From: Haloarcula rubra
GTDB lineage: Archaea; Halobacteriota; Halobacteria; Halobacteriales; Haloarculaceae
Reading direction: 5' to 3'
Assembly (NCBI RefSeq): GCF_019599465.1
Contig: NZ_RKLR01000002.1
Location: 558,001-622,000 of the forward strand
DNA: 64,000 nt
In this document: positions 1-8,291 of the stretch, piece by piece
Layout of the letters: the number at the start of each line of letters is the position of its first letter
Position numbering within the stretch: the stretch's first letter is position 1
Position numbers and translations under genes: made by a program
The notes under the pieces: model-generated
The model's database searches: none
What the model saw: the letters and a program-made list of their open reading frames with translations, nothing else
Told to the model about the DNA's origin: nothing

Positions 1-2
1 GT

Positions 3-641
3 GCCCTCCTCGCGAACCCCCGAACCGACCTGTTCGAGGCCAGCGACCCCGACCCGTACGACGCCGACGCCGTCAGGACGGCCGTCGAGCGTCGCGGGAC
101 GACGCCGGTGGCGTTGCGGTTCGACGCCCCGGACGTCGTCGAGGACCAACTCTGGCCACAGTTACGGAAGTCGCTGGGCGGCCTCACCGACGAACTCGAC
201 CGGCGGGGGTTCGACGTGCTCCGCTCGGCGACGTTCACGACGGACACCAGAGGTGCGAATGAGGAGACCGAGTCGGACGGCGCGGGCGAGGCGGTGCTGC
301 TGGCGGAACTCGCCGTCGCCGAACGCCCGGCCGTCGAGCGCCACGACGGGCCGCCGGTCCACGTCCGCGAACACGCCACGGGGTTCTACGAGGCGTACGC
401 CGACGACCCCGACGTGGCGGGCCCGTTCGTCGACGGCGAGCGATACGTCGTCGAACGACCGCGCGAGGTGACGACCGCGGAGGCGTTCGTCACGAGTGAC
501 GCGCTGTTCGACGTGCGACTCGGGCCGCACGTCGAGTCGGCGCTCGAAGCGGGGTACGACGTGCTCGTCGGCGAGGAGATAGCGGCACTGGCCGACTCGT
601 TCGGCGTGGCACTGGCCGACTACTTCGATCCGAAGCCCTGA
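3..641 (+). CDS. cca: CCA-adding enzyme (tRNA nucleotidyltransferase), C-terminal part
   Basis: The open frame enters from the left edge and ends at TGA 639-641, so only the C-terminal ~212 residues are present. The archaeal class I CCA-adding enzyme adds or repairs the 3' CCA of tRNAs in the cytoplasm. The visible part is the body/tail region: the segment LWPQLRKSLGGLTDEL followed by FDVLRSATF and an ERHDGPPVHVREHA stretch is characteristic of the archaeal family; the catalytic head lies outside the window. The gene converges with the deacetylase gene on the other strand and the two overlap by 22 bases. Start codon and promoter are not visible. Family identification is from recalled conserved segments, not from a search. 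Confidence 0.85.
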   Translation, partial: ALLANPRTDLFEASDPDPYDADAVRTAVERRGTTPVALRFDAPDVVEDQLWPQLRKSLGGLTDELDRRGFDVLRSATFTTDTRGANEETESDGAGEAVLLAELAVAERPAVERHDGPPVHVREHATGFYEAYADDPDVAGPFVDGERYVVERPREVTTAEAFVTSDALFDVRLGPHVESALEAGYDVLVGEEIAALADSFGVALADYFDPKP

Positions 642-1627
642 GCGGCGACCCGGTCGAGGACGTCGCGGGCGTCCTCGCTCACGCCGTCGTCGGGTTCCAT
701 CGGTTCGTAGCCGTCGAACACCTCGTGGACGGTCGTCACCGAGTCCGAGAGGGTATCGAGGCCGTAGCCGCCTTCGAGGACGAAGGACAGGTCGGCGCCA
801 CAGTCGTCGGCGAGCGTGCGCACCCGCTGGGTCATGGCGCCGTACCCCTCCGTGGTCACGCGCATCCGCGAGATGGGGTCGTGCTCGTGGGCGTCGAAGC
901 CGGCGCTGACGACGAGCAGGTCCGGGTCGTAGTCGGCGATGGCCGGACCGATGGCCTCGTCGATGGCCGCGAGGTAGTCGGCGGTGTCCGCGCCGGGTTG
1001 GTACTTCACGTTGAGGTTCGTGCCGTCGGCGTCGTTCTCGCCCGTCTCGTCGATGGCACCGGTACCGGGATAGAGGCCGTCCTCGTGGATGGACGCGTAG
1101 AACACGTCCTCGCGGTCGTAGAAGATGTCCTGCGTGCCGTTGCCGTGGTGGACGTCCCAGTCGAAGATGGCGACCCGCTCTGCATCCGCTTCGAGGGCGG
1201 CCTGTGCGGCGACGGCGGCGTTGTTGATGAAACAGAACCCCATCGCGTCGTCGTAGACGGCGTGGTGGCCCGGCGGGCGGCCGAGTGCGAAGGGTGTGTC
1301 GCGGGCCGAGACGCCGTCCATCGCCGTCTCGGCGGCCCAGACGGCCAGCCCGGCCGAGGCTACCGCGGCGTCCCACGTCGCCTCGACGGCGACGGTGTCG
1401 GCGTCCCAGTTGCCCCCGCCGTCGTCGCAGAACTCGCGGAACTCCTCGACGTAGTCGGCGTCGTGGACGCCGTGGACCAACTCCATGTCGACGTCGTTGG
1501 GGGCGACGTACTCGACGCCGTGGCGGTCCTTGAGTGCGCGTCTGACCGCCCGGAGTCGGTCGGGACTCTCGGGGTGGCGCGGGCCGGTGTCGTGGTCCAG
1601 ACAGACCTCGCGGTAGCCGAAGTTCAT
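620..1627 (-). CDS. Histone deacetylase-family (HDAC/AcuC-like) deacetylase
   Basis: A 335-residue arginase-fold, zinc-dependent deacetylase of the class I/II HDAC superfamily. Visible signature motifs are GRPPGHHA (about 125-132), the zinc-binding DWDVHHGNGTQD, and LVVSAGFDAHEHDP carrying a second zinc Asp; the C-terminal FVLEGGY is also typical. Length is normal for the family. The start ATG at 1625-1627 follows directly after the histone stop codon (TGAATG), so the gene is probably co-transcribed with the upstream histone gene. The natural substrate in archaea is not settled: acetyl-lysine, acetylpolyamine and acetoin-type substrates have been discussed for relatives. Being next to a histone gene suggests chromatin, but the haloarchaeal histone here has no obvious basic tail, so this is only contextual. 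Confidence 0.9.
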   Translation of the reverse strand: MNFGYREVCLDHDTGPRHPESPDRLRAVRRALKDRHGVEYVAPNDVDMELVHGVHDADYVEEFREFCDDGGGNWDADTVAVEATWDAAVASAGLAVWAAETAMDGVSARDTPFALGRPPGHHAVYDDAMGFCFINNAAVAAQAALEADAERVAIFDWDVHHGNGTQDIFYDREDVFYASIHEDGLYPGTGAIDETGENDADGTNLNVKYQPGADTADYLAAIDEAIGPAIADYDPDLLVVSAGFDAHEHDPISRMRVTTEGYGAMTQRVRTLADDCGADLSFVLEGGYGLDTLSDSVTTVHEVFDGYEPMEPDDGVSEDARDVLDRVAAQGFGSK

Positions 1628-2065
1628 TCAGTAGTACTGGCCGAGTTGGAAGTAGGTCTCGATGTCTGCCGCTTTGACTGTTCGGCGGTCGGCGTGACGG
1701 GCCAGCGTCGCCGCGGCGGCGGCCACGTCGTCGGCGAACGCTTCGAGGATGTTCGCGAGGGCGACGCGAGCGTCCATCGCCACGCGGTAGTCGTCGTCGA
1801 TGTCGAGGCGCGCGATGCGGTCGACCGGCGCCACCGGGAGTTCCAGACTGTCCTTGTCCGGGACGTGTCCGACGCCGAAGTCCGACGGCATCAGCGTCTT
1901 TCGGCCGTCCGCGGTCGCTTCCTCGGCGGCGGTGACCGCGAGCGACGCTCCCCGTCGTTGAATCCGACGAGCCAGTTCCTCTGCCGCGTCGGCACTGACC
2001 CGTAACCCGTCCGCGTTCCGTCGGATGACGGCGTCCACCGGCGCGAACGGTAGCTCGACGCTCAT
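1628..2065 (-). CDS. hstA: Haloarchaeal doublet histone
   Basis: A 145-residue protein made of two histone folds in tandem, the haloarchaeal arrangement (HstA/HpyA type). Fold one starts MSVELPFAPVDAVIRR and contains a conserved LMPSDF-type loop; fold two starts ELPVAPVDRIARL and ends KAADIETYF. It binds DNA as an intramolecular dimer; in Halobacterium and Haloferax the homologue behaves more like a regulator than a bulk packaging protein (literature knowledge). I chose the ATG at 2065 rather than a GTG six bases upstream because an A/T-rich box (CTTAAG on this strand, about 2091-2096) sits 27 bases before it, as expected for a leaderless haloarchaeal mRNA. The HDAC-like gene follows without a gap, and the RPA gene lies upstream on the same strand. 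Confidence 0.9.
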   Translation of the reverse strand: MSVELPFAPVDAVIRRNADGLRVSADAAEELARRIQRRGASLAVTAAEEATADGRKTLMPSDFGVGHVPDKDSLELPVAPVDRIARLDIDDDYRVAMDARVALANILEAFADDVAAAAATLARHADRRTVKAADIETYFQLGQYY

Positions 2066-2088
2066 ACCCACAAGCGGGAGTGTTGCGG

Positions 2089-2098
2089 CCTTAAGAGT
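2089..2098 (-). promoter_or_regulatory. TATA-like box for the histone gene
   Basis: On the minus strand the sequence reads CTCTTAAGGC; the TTAAG core is centred about 27 bases before the histone ATG at 2065. This matches the haloarchaeal TATA box spacing for a leaderless transcript and decides the start codon choice. Confidence 0.55.
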
Positions 2099-2120
2099 TT
2101 CCGTAGCGGCGCTCTCCCGC

Positions 2121-3545
2121 TCAGAACACGTCGTCGGCGTCCAGACGGTCGCCGTCCACGACCCCGCGGACCGTGATTTCCTGTCCCAACTGGACGCGCT
2201 CGCTCGTCTCGACGCTCATCGTCTCCTCGCCGTCGTCCAGTACGACCGGGTCGCCGGTCTGGACGACGGTCCCGGTGAACTCGACCTGTTCGGCGGCCTG
2301 CGCGCCGCCGCCGTCGTCGGTCCGGCCGGAACTGCCGCCGGCCTCGCTCGACGCGCCGTCGCTGTCGCCGTCGGCGAACGAGGAGAGGCCGGCGTGTTCG
2401 TCGTCGCCCGAGGGGGCTGGTGCACTGCCGACGTCCGTCCCGTCGTCCAAAACGACCACCGTCGACGCCCAGTTCGCGGAGGCCTCCTTGTCGTCCTGCC
2501 AGCCGTCCTGTATCTCCACGTCGGCGGCCAGTACCTCGTCGCCGGGCGCGATGTCCTTCTCGGCCTTGTCGCCCCACAGCGCCACCCGGATATCGCCCGT
2601 GGCGTCCTGAATCCGGACGTTCCGGACCTGTCCCTCGCTGCCGTCGTCGCGGTCGAAGGTGCGGACGGGGTCGGCCGAGCGGACGACGCCGGCGATGTCG
2701 ACGGTGTCGCCGATCTCGACGGTCTCGATGGGGTCGGCGTCGGGTTCGAAGTCGACCGCCTCGTCTATCTCGTCGACGGCCCCCTCGTCGCCGACGTGCA
2801 GTTCGAGCGACCCGTCGCGCTCGCGGACGTAGCCGTCGACGACTTCGACGGCGGTGCCGGGGGCCAGTTCCTCGGCGCGGTCGGCGCGGTCGTCCCACAT
2901 CGTCACTCGCACACGTCCGGTCTCGTCGCCCAGCGTGAGGTTCGACACTCTGCCTTCGCTCCCGTCGTCGCGGTCGAAGGTGCGGATGCTGTCGGTGTCC
3001 AGGACGAGGCCCCGCAGTGTCACGTCGGACTGCCCCATCGTCAGCGACTCGACGGTGGATCCGTCGCCGGGTTCGACGTCGATGGTGGCGTCCTCGTCGG
3101 GTTCGGCCTTGTCGACGGAGACTTCGAGGCCGTTGTACCCTTCCTTCGGTCGGCCCTTCACCCGCAGGACGTCGCCGACGTCGAGTGCGCCGTCGTCGAT
3201 GTCGGCGGCTTGCTGGTCCCAGAACGCCAGCCGAATCGAGGCCGTCTCGTCGGCCGCCTCGACGTTGATGACCCGGCCGTCCTCGTCCTCGCCGTCCCGT
3301 TCGAACGTCTTCAGGTCGCCGATGGCCATCACCTTCGCGAGGAACTTCACCTCGTCCATCCCCGGTTCCACGTCCGCGACGGTCTCGACTTCGCCCTCGT
3401 TGAGTTCGTGGGCGAGCAACATCGCGGCCGTCTCCTCGTCGGCGAGGCCGCCCATCTGTTCGACCTTCTCCTCGACGGCCTCGCGGAACTCCTCCTCCGA
3501 GACGTCCGTCTCTAAATCCGCGTAAATGTCCTCTATCGCACCCAT
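2121..3545 (-). CDS. rpaC: Replication protein A-type single-stranded DNA-binding protein (RPA, multiple OB folds)
   Basis: A 474-residue ssDNA-binding protein used in replication and repair. After an N-terminal helical segment (about 1-55) there are three evident OB-fold repeats at roughly 65-160, 170-265 and 275-370. Each carries a variant of FDRDDGSEGRVxNLxxxDETGxIRVxxWDD, the haloarchaeal RPA signature. A Gly/Ser/Asp-rich linker (about 375-425) leads to a fourth short OB-like strand set at the C-terminus (EFTGTVVQTGDPV to the end). I see no Cys zinc finger. The start ATG at 3543-3545 has a CTTAAG box about 32 bases upstream. In Haloferax the equivalent gene sits with the histone and the HDAC homologue, supporting the rpaC assignment. 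Confidence 0.88.
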   Translation of the reverse strand: MGAIEDIYADLETDVSEEEFREAVEEKVEQMGGLADEETAAMLLAHELNEGEVETVADVEPGMDEVKFLAKVMAIGDLKTFERDGEDEDGRVINVEAADETASIRLAFWDQQAADIDDGALDVGDVLRVKGRPKEGYNGLEVSVDKAEPDEDATIDVEPGDGSTVESLTMGQSDVTLRGLVLDTDSIRTFDRDDGSEGRVSNLTLGDETGRVRVTMWDDRADRAEELAPGTAVEVVDGYVRERDGSLELHVGDEGAVDEIDEAVDFEPDADPIETVEIGDTVDIAGVVRSADPVRTFDRDDGSEGQVRNVRIQDATGDIRVALWGDKAEKDIAPGDEVLAADVEIQDGWQDDKEASANWASTVVVLDDGTDVGSAPAPSGDDEHAGLSSFADGDSDGASSEAGGSSGRTDDGGGAQAAEQVEFTGTVVQTGDPVVLDDGEETMSVETSERVQLGQEITVRGVVDGDRLDADDVF

Positions 3546-3691
3546 CTATCTATGGGACGCAGGGATGGGCCGCGCTTAAGCGTTGTCGTTGGCCGAGCGA
3601 GGCGCTGCAGTCCGTCGATTCCGTCGTCGTTCCCATGCTCGACGTTGGCCTCGTCACCCGATATAAACCTCCGCCCGACGGGAACTCCGCC

Positions 3692-4171
3692 TCACCGTTC
3701 GGCCGTCGTCACTTCAGTCGGGCCGTCACCGTGGTCGTGGGTGACGACGACGCGTCCGGGGAGACCGGCCGCGAACTGCACGGTCGCCTCGTAGTCGATT
3801 TCGACGATGGCCTGCGTACACGCGTCGCCGGCGTCGTCGCGGTCGACCGTCTCGACGGCGACGGTCAGTTCGTCGGCCGTGGCGTCGTAGTCGGCACTCG
3901 ACAGTGCGGCGGTCTTACAGCCGTTGGCGCCCCAGATGGTCCCTTCGACGGTCACCGCGTCCGTCCCGAAGGTGACGCTGGCCTCGCTGGCTTGCGTCCC
4001 GGACCCGCGTCCAGTGACGGTGAACTCGCTGTCGGTCACGCGTGGGCCTTCGCCCCCCGTGCCGTTGTCTGTTCCGCCGTCACCCGTTCCGGGGTCACCA
4101 CGCGACGCGCAACCGGCCAGACCGACCGTACCGACCGCGCCGAGTCGTCGAAGAAGGGTTCTGCGTTGCAC
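3692..4171 (-). CDS. Small Tat-exported lipoprotein of unknown function
   Basis: A 159-residue protein with an N-terminal twin-arginine signal: MQRRTLLRRLGAVGTVGLAGC has two RR pairs, a short hydrophobic stretch and a lipobox ending LAGC, so it is predicted to be exported folded by Tat and anchored by a lipid on Cys21. A Gly/Asp/Thr-rich linker (about 25-45) is followed by a compact beta-type domain with two further Cys residues (GANGCKTAAL and GDACTQAI) that could form a disulfide. I do not recognise the domain; many haloarchaea have comparable small lipoproteins. It lies alone between the RPA gene and tRNA-Arg. The function is unknown. Confidence 0.75.
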   Translation of the reverse strand: MQRRTLLRRLGAVGTVGLAGCASRGDPGTGDGGTDNGTGGEGPRVTDSEFTVTGRGSGTQASEASVTFGTDAVTVEGTIWGANGCKTAALSSADYDATADELTVAVETVDRDDAGDACTQAIVEIDYEATVQFAAGLPGRVVVTHDHGDGPTEVTTAER

Positions 4172-4305
4172 ACCCTGACAACCGTCCGGAGATACGAAGG
4201 CCCTTGTGATGGTTCAAATCCGGCTTTGACCGTGGTGTGCTCTCCCGTCGCGCGCGGCCGTCGAACCGTCACCCTTTTCATACCGACCACCCTCCGTCAA
4301 GATGA

Positions 4306-4378
4306 GTCCGGATAGGGTAGTGGACTATCCTCTTGGCTTGCGGAGCCAGGGACCGGAGTTCAAATCTCCGTCCGGACG
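4306..4378 (+). tRNA. tRNA-Arg (anticodon GCG)
   Basis: A 73-base cloverleaf: the acceptor GTCCGGA pairs with TCCGGAC (4371-4377) and the discriminator is G4378. The anticodon stem TTGGC/GCCAG encloses TTGCGGA, giving anticodon GCG at 4340-4342. The T arm is CGGAG-TTCAAAT-CTCCG. CCA is not encoded. A 13-base copy of the 3' tail lies 66 bases downstream. Confidence 0.93.
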
Positions 4379-4431
4379 TCATTCTCTCGAAGCAAACCGG
4401 CGAGCGCCACGCTCGCTCCGCTCGCGTGGAA

Positions 4432-4444
4432 CTCCGTCCGGACG
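4432..4444 (+). repeat. Duplicated 3' tail of tRNA-Arg
   Basis: CTCCGTCCGGACG here repeats the last 13 bases of tRNA-Arg (4366-4378). A partial tRNA end just after the tRNA gene is the usual scar of integrase-mediated insertion, but 13 bases could also arise otherwise. Confidence 0.5.
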
Positions 4445-4521
4445 CTACATTCCCGCGCACCAACTCTGCGAGCGACGGCGTCGTCACGCCACTTTTGCCG
4501 ACCCCCCACGTATCGCCGTGC

Positions 4522-5133
4522 ATGGACGCCCACCTCCGGGCCGGTATCGCCGTCTACGACGCCGGGCGGTTCCACGCCGCCCACGACGCGTGGGAGGACT
4601 ACTGGCTCGAACTCGACGAGGGCCGCGACGAGCGCTTCCTCCACGGCCTCATCCAGTTCACCGCCGTCGTCCACCACGGCCGCGGGGAGAACTGGTCGGG
4701 TGCGCAGGGACTCGCGGAGAGCGCCGGCGAGTACCTCGCGGACCTGCCGGCCGACTACCGCGGCGTGAACCTCGGCGACGTGCGGCCGTTCCTCGCACGG
4801 GTGGCCGCCGACCCGGCGGCCGTCGACTGGGGCGCGCCGCCGAAACTGACCCACGAGGGTGCGGTGCTCGACTACGAGGCGCTGGACTTCGACGCGACGG
4901 CCGTCGCCGCTGAGGTGTTGGCAGAGGCCGACGGCTACGACGAGTCCGTGGTCGACGACGCCGTCGACTACGCCCGCGACGAACTCGGCGAGCGGGGCGA
5001 GGGGCGGTTCGTCGGCCTCCTGTTCTCGTTCGTCCGCGACGGCGATAATCGGCCGGTCGTCTACCACCGACTGCGCGACCACGTCCAGCGCGAACGGCAG
5101 AAGGACGACGACGTACGGGGACTGTTCGACTGA
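4522..5133 (+). CDS. DUF309 family protein
   Basis: A 203-residue protein starting MDAHLRAGIAVYDAGRFHAA. The N-terminal half has the DUF309 signature: a helix pair with F-H-A-A-H-D-A-W-E-D-Y-W followed by FLHGLIQFTAVVHHG. These all-helical proteins of bacteria and archaea have no assigned biochemical role. The haloarchaeal version has an extra ~100-residue C-terminal extension, acidic and predicted helical. I chose ATG 4522 because upstream in-frame sequence overlaps the tRNA region and reads as non-coding. It stands between tRNA-Arg and the convergent azf gene. Confidence 0.85.
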   Translation: MDAHLRAGIAVYDAGRFHAAHDAWEDYWLELDEGRDERFLHGLIQFTAVVHHGRGENWSGAQGLAESAGEYLADLPADYRGVNLGDVRPFLARVAADPAAVDWGAPPKLTHEGAVLDYEALDFDATAVAAEVLAEADGYDESVVDDAVDYARDELGERGEGRFVGLLFSFVRDGDNRPVVYHRLRDHVQRERQKDDDVRGLFD

Positions 5134-5164
5134 GCCGACGCGTCGGAACCCGGTTGTTCCGGAC

Positions 5165-5938
5165 TCAAGCGTCCGGCTCGACGACTCGGTCTTCGCCCTC
5201 GAAGTGGGCGGAGTTGTCCTGCGGGCGGTAGCCCAGCACCTCGCGGGCGCGGTCGAGGGAGTAGTACTTCCGGTCGTTGTCGGAGATGCCGTAGACGATC
5301 TCGAACTCGTAGTCGGCTTCGAGCGCGCACTCGTGGATGTGGGCGCAGTCGGGGTAGGAGAGCCACATCGCCTGTCCGCGCTCGTAGTCGATGGGCGGGT
5401 GCCCGCGGGTGAGGTTCCCGATGCGGATGTTACACACCTTGATGCCGTGTTCGTCGTGGTAGTAGCGGCCGAGAACCTCGCCGGTGGCCTTCGAGACGCC
5501 GTAGAGGTTGCCGGGGCGGGGGAACTCCGACCCGTCGAGCAGGAAGTCGTCTTCCTCGCGGTACATCTCGGGGGTGCGGCGGTCGGTCTCGAACGCGCCG
5601 ACGGCGTGGTTCGACGAGGCGTAGACGAACCTCTCGACGCCCTCGTCGACGGCGGCCTCGTACATCTTCTGGGTGCCGTCGATGTTGTTCGCCAGCACGG
5701 AGTCCCACGGAGCCTCGGGACGTGGGTCGCCGGCGAGGTGGATGACGGCGCCGACGCCCTCGACGGCGGCCGCGACGTCCTCGTCGTCGGCGACGTCGCC
5801 GACGAGGTACTCGTGGGATGGCTCCTCGGCCGGCGGACTGTGGAACATGAGTTTCCACTCGTAGGCGTCGCCGATGCCTTCGAGGATGGCCTCCCCGACC
5901 GCGCCGCCCGCGCCTGTGAGTAGAACCGGGTCGTCCAT
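5165..5938 (-). CDS. azf: NAD-dependent glucose-6-phosphate dehydrogenase (short-chain, Azf family)
   Basis: A 257-residue extended short-chain dehydrogenase. It shows the Rossmann motif TGAGGAVG near residues 8-15, the conserved IHLAGDPRPEAPWDSVLANN region, and the catalytic Tyr/Lys pair in NLYGVSKATGE. The C-terminal IVYGISDNDRKYYSLDRAREVLGY closely resembles Haloferax volcanii Azf, which oxidises glucose-6-phosphate with NAD+ in the haloarchaeal oxidative pentose phosphate pathway. The related uronate dehydrogenases share the fold, so substrate assignment rests on recalled similarity. The ATG at 5936-5938 has an A/T-rich CTATTG box about 27 bases upstream, consistent with a leaderless mRNA. 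It is divergent from the dihydroneopterin aldolase-like gene. Confidence 0.85.
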   Translation of the reverse strand: MDDPVLLTGAGGAVGEAILEGIGDAYEWKLMFHSPPAEEPSHEYLVGDVADDEDVAAAVEGVGAVIHLAGDPRPEAPWDSVLANNIDGTQKMYEAAVDEGVERFVYASSNHAVGAFETDRRTPEMYREEDDFLLDGSEFPRPGNLYGVSKATGEVLGRYYHDEHGIKVCNIRIGNLTRGHPPIDYERGQAMWLSYPDCAHIHECALEADYEFEIVYGISDNDRKYYSLDRAREVLGYRPQDNSAHFEGEDRVVEPDA

Positions 5939-6013
5939 TCGTATACGGTGGATAGACAGCGCACAATAGGTAGCTTGCGGTTCCGTTATGTGCCGGCAGA
6001 CCGACCATTCGGT

Positions 6014-6361
6014 ATGGACCCGACGACGCCGCAGGTCGCCTGTTTCGAGGCCGGCATCAAGTTCGGCTCGCTGTATCACCAGTTCGCCGGGACGCCGGTG
6101 AGTCCCGACAGCGCGGACTCCTTGGCGGCCGCGATGGAGGACGCCATAGAGAACCAACCACACTGCGAGTCGGTCACCGTCGAGGTTCGCGAGGCTCCCC
6201 TTCGCGAGGCTATCGCGGCGGCCGGGGCCGACTACACGGAACTGACCGGCCGCTTCCTCGACGTGTCGATGACAATCGACTACGAGGGCTGTGTCGTCGA
6301 GACGAGCATGGCGATGGCGGACGGCTACCCGCTGATGCAGGTCGACTCGGTCGGGGAGTGA
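6014..6361 (+). CDS. mptD: Archaeal dihydroneopterin aldolase (MptD/DUF372 family)
   Basis: A 115-residue cytosolic protein of the DUF372 family. In methanogens its member MptD (MJ1585) cleaves dihydroneopterin to 6-hydroxymethyldihydropterin in pterin cofactor synthesis. Supporting segments are CFEAGIKFGSLYHQFAGTPV near the N-terminus and SVTVEVREAPLREAI in the middle; the length agrees with the family. ATG 6014 was chosen because GTTATGTG is centred about 27 bases upstream, typical for leaderless initiation. It is divergent from azf with a 75-base shared promoter region. Activity in this organism is inferred from family membership only. Confidence 0.72.
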   Translation: MDPTTPQVACFEAGIKFGSLYHQFAGTPVSPDSADSLAAAMEDAIENQPHCESVTVEVREAPLREAIAAAGADYTELTGRFLDVSMTIDYEGCVVETSMAMADGYPLMQVDSVGE

Positions 6362-6432
6362 CGCGTCGCTCGGTTGGTATCGCCACGCTACCCTCCGAAA
6401 ATTTTACCCTCGCTGGTCGTGCAACTCCGGTG

Positions 6433-7536
6433 ATGACCCTCCACGCGATAGACAACATCGACGACGCTATCGACGCCACGCAGGCGTTCCTGTTCCCGTT
6501 CGACCTCCGGAAGTGGCTCAAACTGGCGTTCGTCGTCTTCTTCGTCGGCGGCGGTGGTAGCGGCCTGAACTTCGCTCGCAGTCTGAACAGTTTCGACGAC
6601 TTCGGTCAGGGGCCGACCGGACCGAACGGTTCCGGGAGCGAGTTCGCGCTCACCGGCACGCTGGACGTACTGCCGTCGATTGCGGACGGCACGCTGTCAC
6701 AGTTCACGCCGCCCGGTCCGGAGCTTCCGCCGGGTGCCGCCGAGGCGTTGGCCGGTGCTGGCATCGTGCTGCTCGTCGCGCTTCTCGCCGTGGCCCTCTT
6801 CGTGTTGGTCGTCGGCCTGCTGAGCAACTTCATGGAGTTCGTCTTCGTCCAGTCCCTCGTCGAACGGGAGGTCCACGTCCGGCGATACTTCGGCGAGAAC
6901 GTCGGGAACGGCGTCCGTCTGCTCGTGTTCCGCCTCGTCTTCGGCCTCGTGACGCTGTTGCTCGCCGGTGGTGCCTTCCTCGTTCTCTTCCTCGTCGTCG
7001 CCGGCGGGGAACTCGCCAACCTCGGGCCGGAAGCCCTCGTCGCGTCGTCCACGCTACTGATTCTCGGGTTCGCCGTGTTCGCCGTCGTCAGCGGCGTCGT
7101 CAACGGGTTCACGACGGTGTTCGTCGTGCCGCTGATGTTGCAGGGCGACCACGGCGTCGTGCAGGGGTGGCGACGGCTCCTCGCCTCTATCGGCGAGCAC
7201 CCGAAGCAGTATCTCGCGTACCTCGCCCTCTCGGTCGTCCTCGGCATCGGGGTCGGCATCGTCGGCGCAGTCGCCGGCGTCGTCGCGTTCGTCGTCCTGC
7301 TGATTCCGTTCGGCCTCGCCGCCGCCGCCCTCTGGTTCGCGCTGGGACAGGGACTCGTCGCCGGCGTGCTGGCGGGCCTCGTCCTCGCCCTGTTCGCGCT
7401 GGCGATGCTCGTCGTCGCGAACCTCGTCAAAGTGCCGCTACAGGCGTTCCTGCGGTACTACGCCATGCTGGTGTTGGGTGCCATCGACGCCGAGATGGAC
7501 CCGGTCCCCGAGGTCAGAGCCGACGTGGCCGACTGA
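6433..7536 (+). CDS. Haloarchaeal multi-pass membrane protein
   Basis: A 367-residue integral membrane protein. The N-terminus MTLHAIDNIDDAIDATQAF is amphipathic, followed by FDLRKWLKLAFVVFFVGGGGSG entering the first membrane segment. A Gly/Pro/Ser-rich exposed loop (about 55-105) is followed by at least six hydrophobic segments. These include a long block (about 240-330) of Val/Leu/Ala-rich helices and a final segment before FLRYYAMLVLGAIDAE. This resembles a conserved haloarchaeal family recorded only as a domain of unknown function. ATG 6433 gives a start just after a TTTTAC-containing A/T box near 6401-6406. No function can be assigned. Confidence 0.8.
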   Translation: MTLHAIDNIDDAIDATQAFLFPFDLRKWLKLAFVVFFVGGGGSGLNFARSLNSFDDFGQGPTGPNGSGSEFALTGTLDVLPSIADGTLSQFTPPGPELPPGAAEALAGAGIVLLVALLAVALFVLVVGLLSNFMEFVFVQSLVEREVHVRRYFGENVGNGVRLLVFRLVFGLVTLLLAGGAFLVLFLVVAGGELANLGPEALVASSTLLILGFAVFAVVSGVVNGFTTVFVVPLMLQGDHGVVQGWRRLLASIGEHPKQYLAYLALSVVLGIGVGIVGAVAGVVAFVVLLIPFGLAAAALWFALGQGLVAGVLAGLVLALFALAMLVVANLVKVPLQAFLRYYAMLVLGAIDAEMDPVPEVRADVAD

Positions 7537-7637
7537 GAGAGCTTTTCGGTTTTCGCGCCGTCCGCCCGCTCACGTCCGTCGGTTTCACTTTCACTTTCAG
7601 GCGGGCTTTTAACCCCTCACCACGTCAACTGGTAGCC

Positions 7638-8093
7638 ATGAGTCAGACCAGTCTGGACGACGACGAACTGTTCGGCGAGGCCGCGAACGAGATGCGAAGC
7701 GACGTCGAGGCCTCGTTGGCCGAGGCCCGCGACGCCCTCCCCGAGGCCGACGCGGTGTGGGACGTCGATGCCGACAACACGCTGGGCGTGCTCAACGCGC
7801 TGAAGGGCGCACTCGACGTGGGCGACGCCGAGGACCACCTGCGGGACGCCAAGAAGTGGTACACGATGGGGGAACGCGCCGACGCCTTCGAGGACGCCGA
7901 CGACCTCGCCGAGGAGATAGAGACGGTCGAGGAACTCGTCGCGGACGTGGAGGCGGCCCGCGAACAGGTCGGGGACCTCACCGCGACGATTCCGCAACTC
8001 CGGAGCACGCTCGAAGAGTTCGAGGCCGACGAGGACGCGGACGCGGACACCGACGCGGACGCCGACGCCGACGCCGAGGAAGCCGAGGCCTGA
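7638..8093 (+). CDS. Conserved haloarchaeal acidic protein (DUF5790-like)
   Basis: A 151-residue, strongly acidic soluble protein. The core (about 5-125) is predicted helical and includes DDELFGEAANEMRSDVEASL, a WDVDADNTLGVLNALK segment and DAKKWYTMGERADAF. The end is a low-complexity Asp/Ala tail of about 20 residues. I recall it as a conserved haloarchaeal family of unknown function (DUF5790-like). ATG 7638 has a TTTTAAC box at about 7607-7613, about 27 bases upstream, so the mRNA is probably leaderless. The previous gene ends 101 bases before, so it has its own promoter. Confidence 0.75.
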   Translation: MSQTSLDDDELFGEAANEMRSDVEASLAEARDALPEADAVWDVDADNTLGVLNALKGALDVGDAEDHLRDAKKWYTMGERADAFEDADDLAEEIETVEELVADVEAAREQVGDLTATIPQLRSTLEEFEADEDADADTDADADADAEEAEA

Positions 8094-8291
8094 CGCCGCA
8101 CGACCCGTCGATTCGTCCGGTATCTCGTCCGAGAAGCGCCTCGCTCGTCCCGTCCAGCGGTCGGTCACCGGTCCCTCGCTCTCCTCGATTCGGTGTCGCT
8201 CGTCTGACTTTCCTGCCTCCGCCGTCGACGTGGTGCCGCTAGCTGGTCCTGTGAGTCGCTGGGCCACACCGGGACACGCGAGCGGTCGGAC

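Noticed and set aside
725-2005. Long plus-strand frame opposite the deacetylase and histone genes
   Set aside because: Antisense shadow of GC-rich coding DNA; the minus-strand frames have clear families and promoters.
4360-5964. 534-residue minus-strand frame across DUF309 and azf
   Set aside because: It spans two recognised genes in other frames and has a Ser/Thr/Arg-rich composition typical of a shadow.
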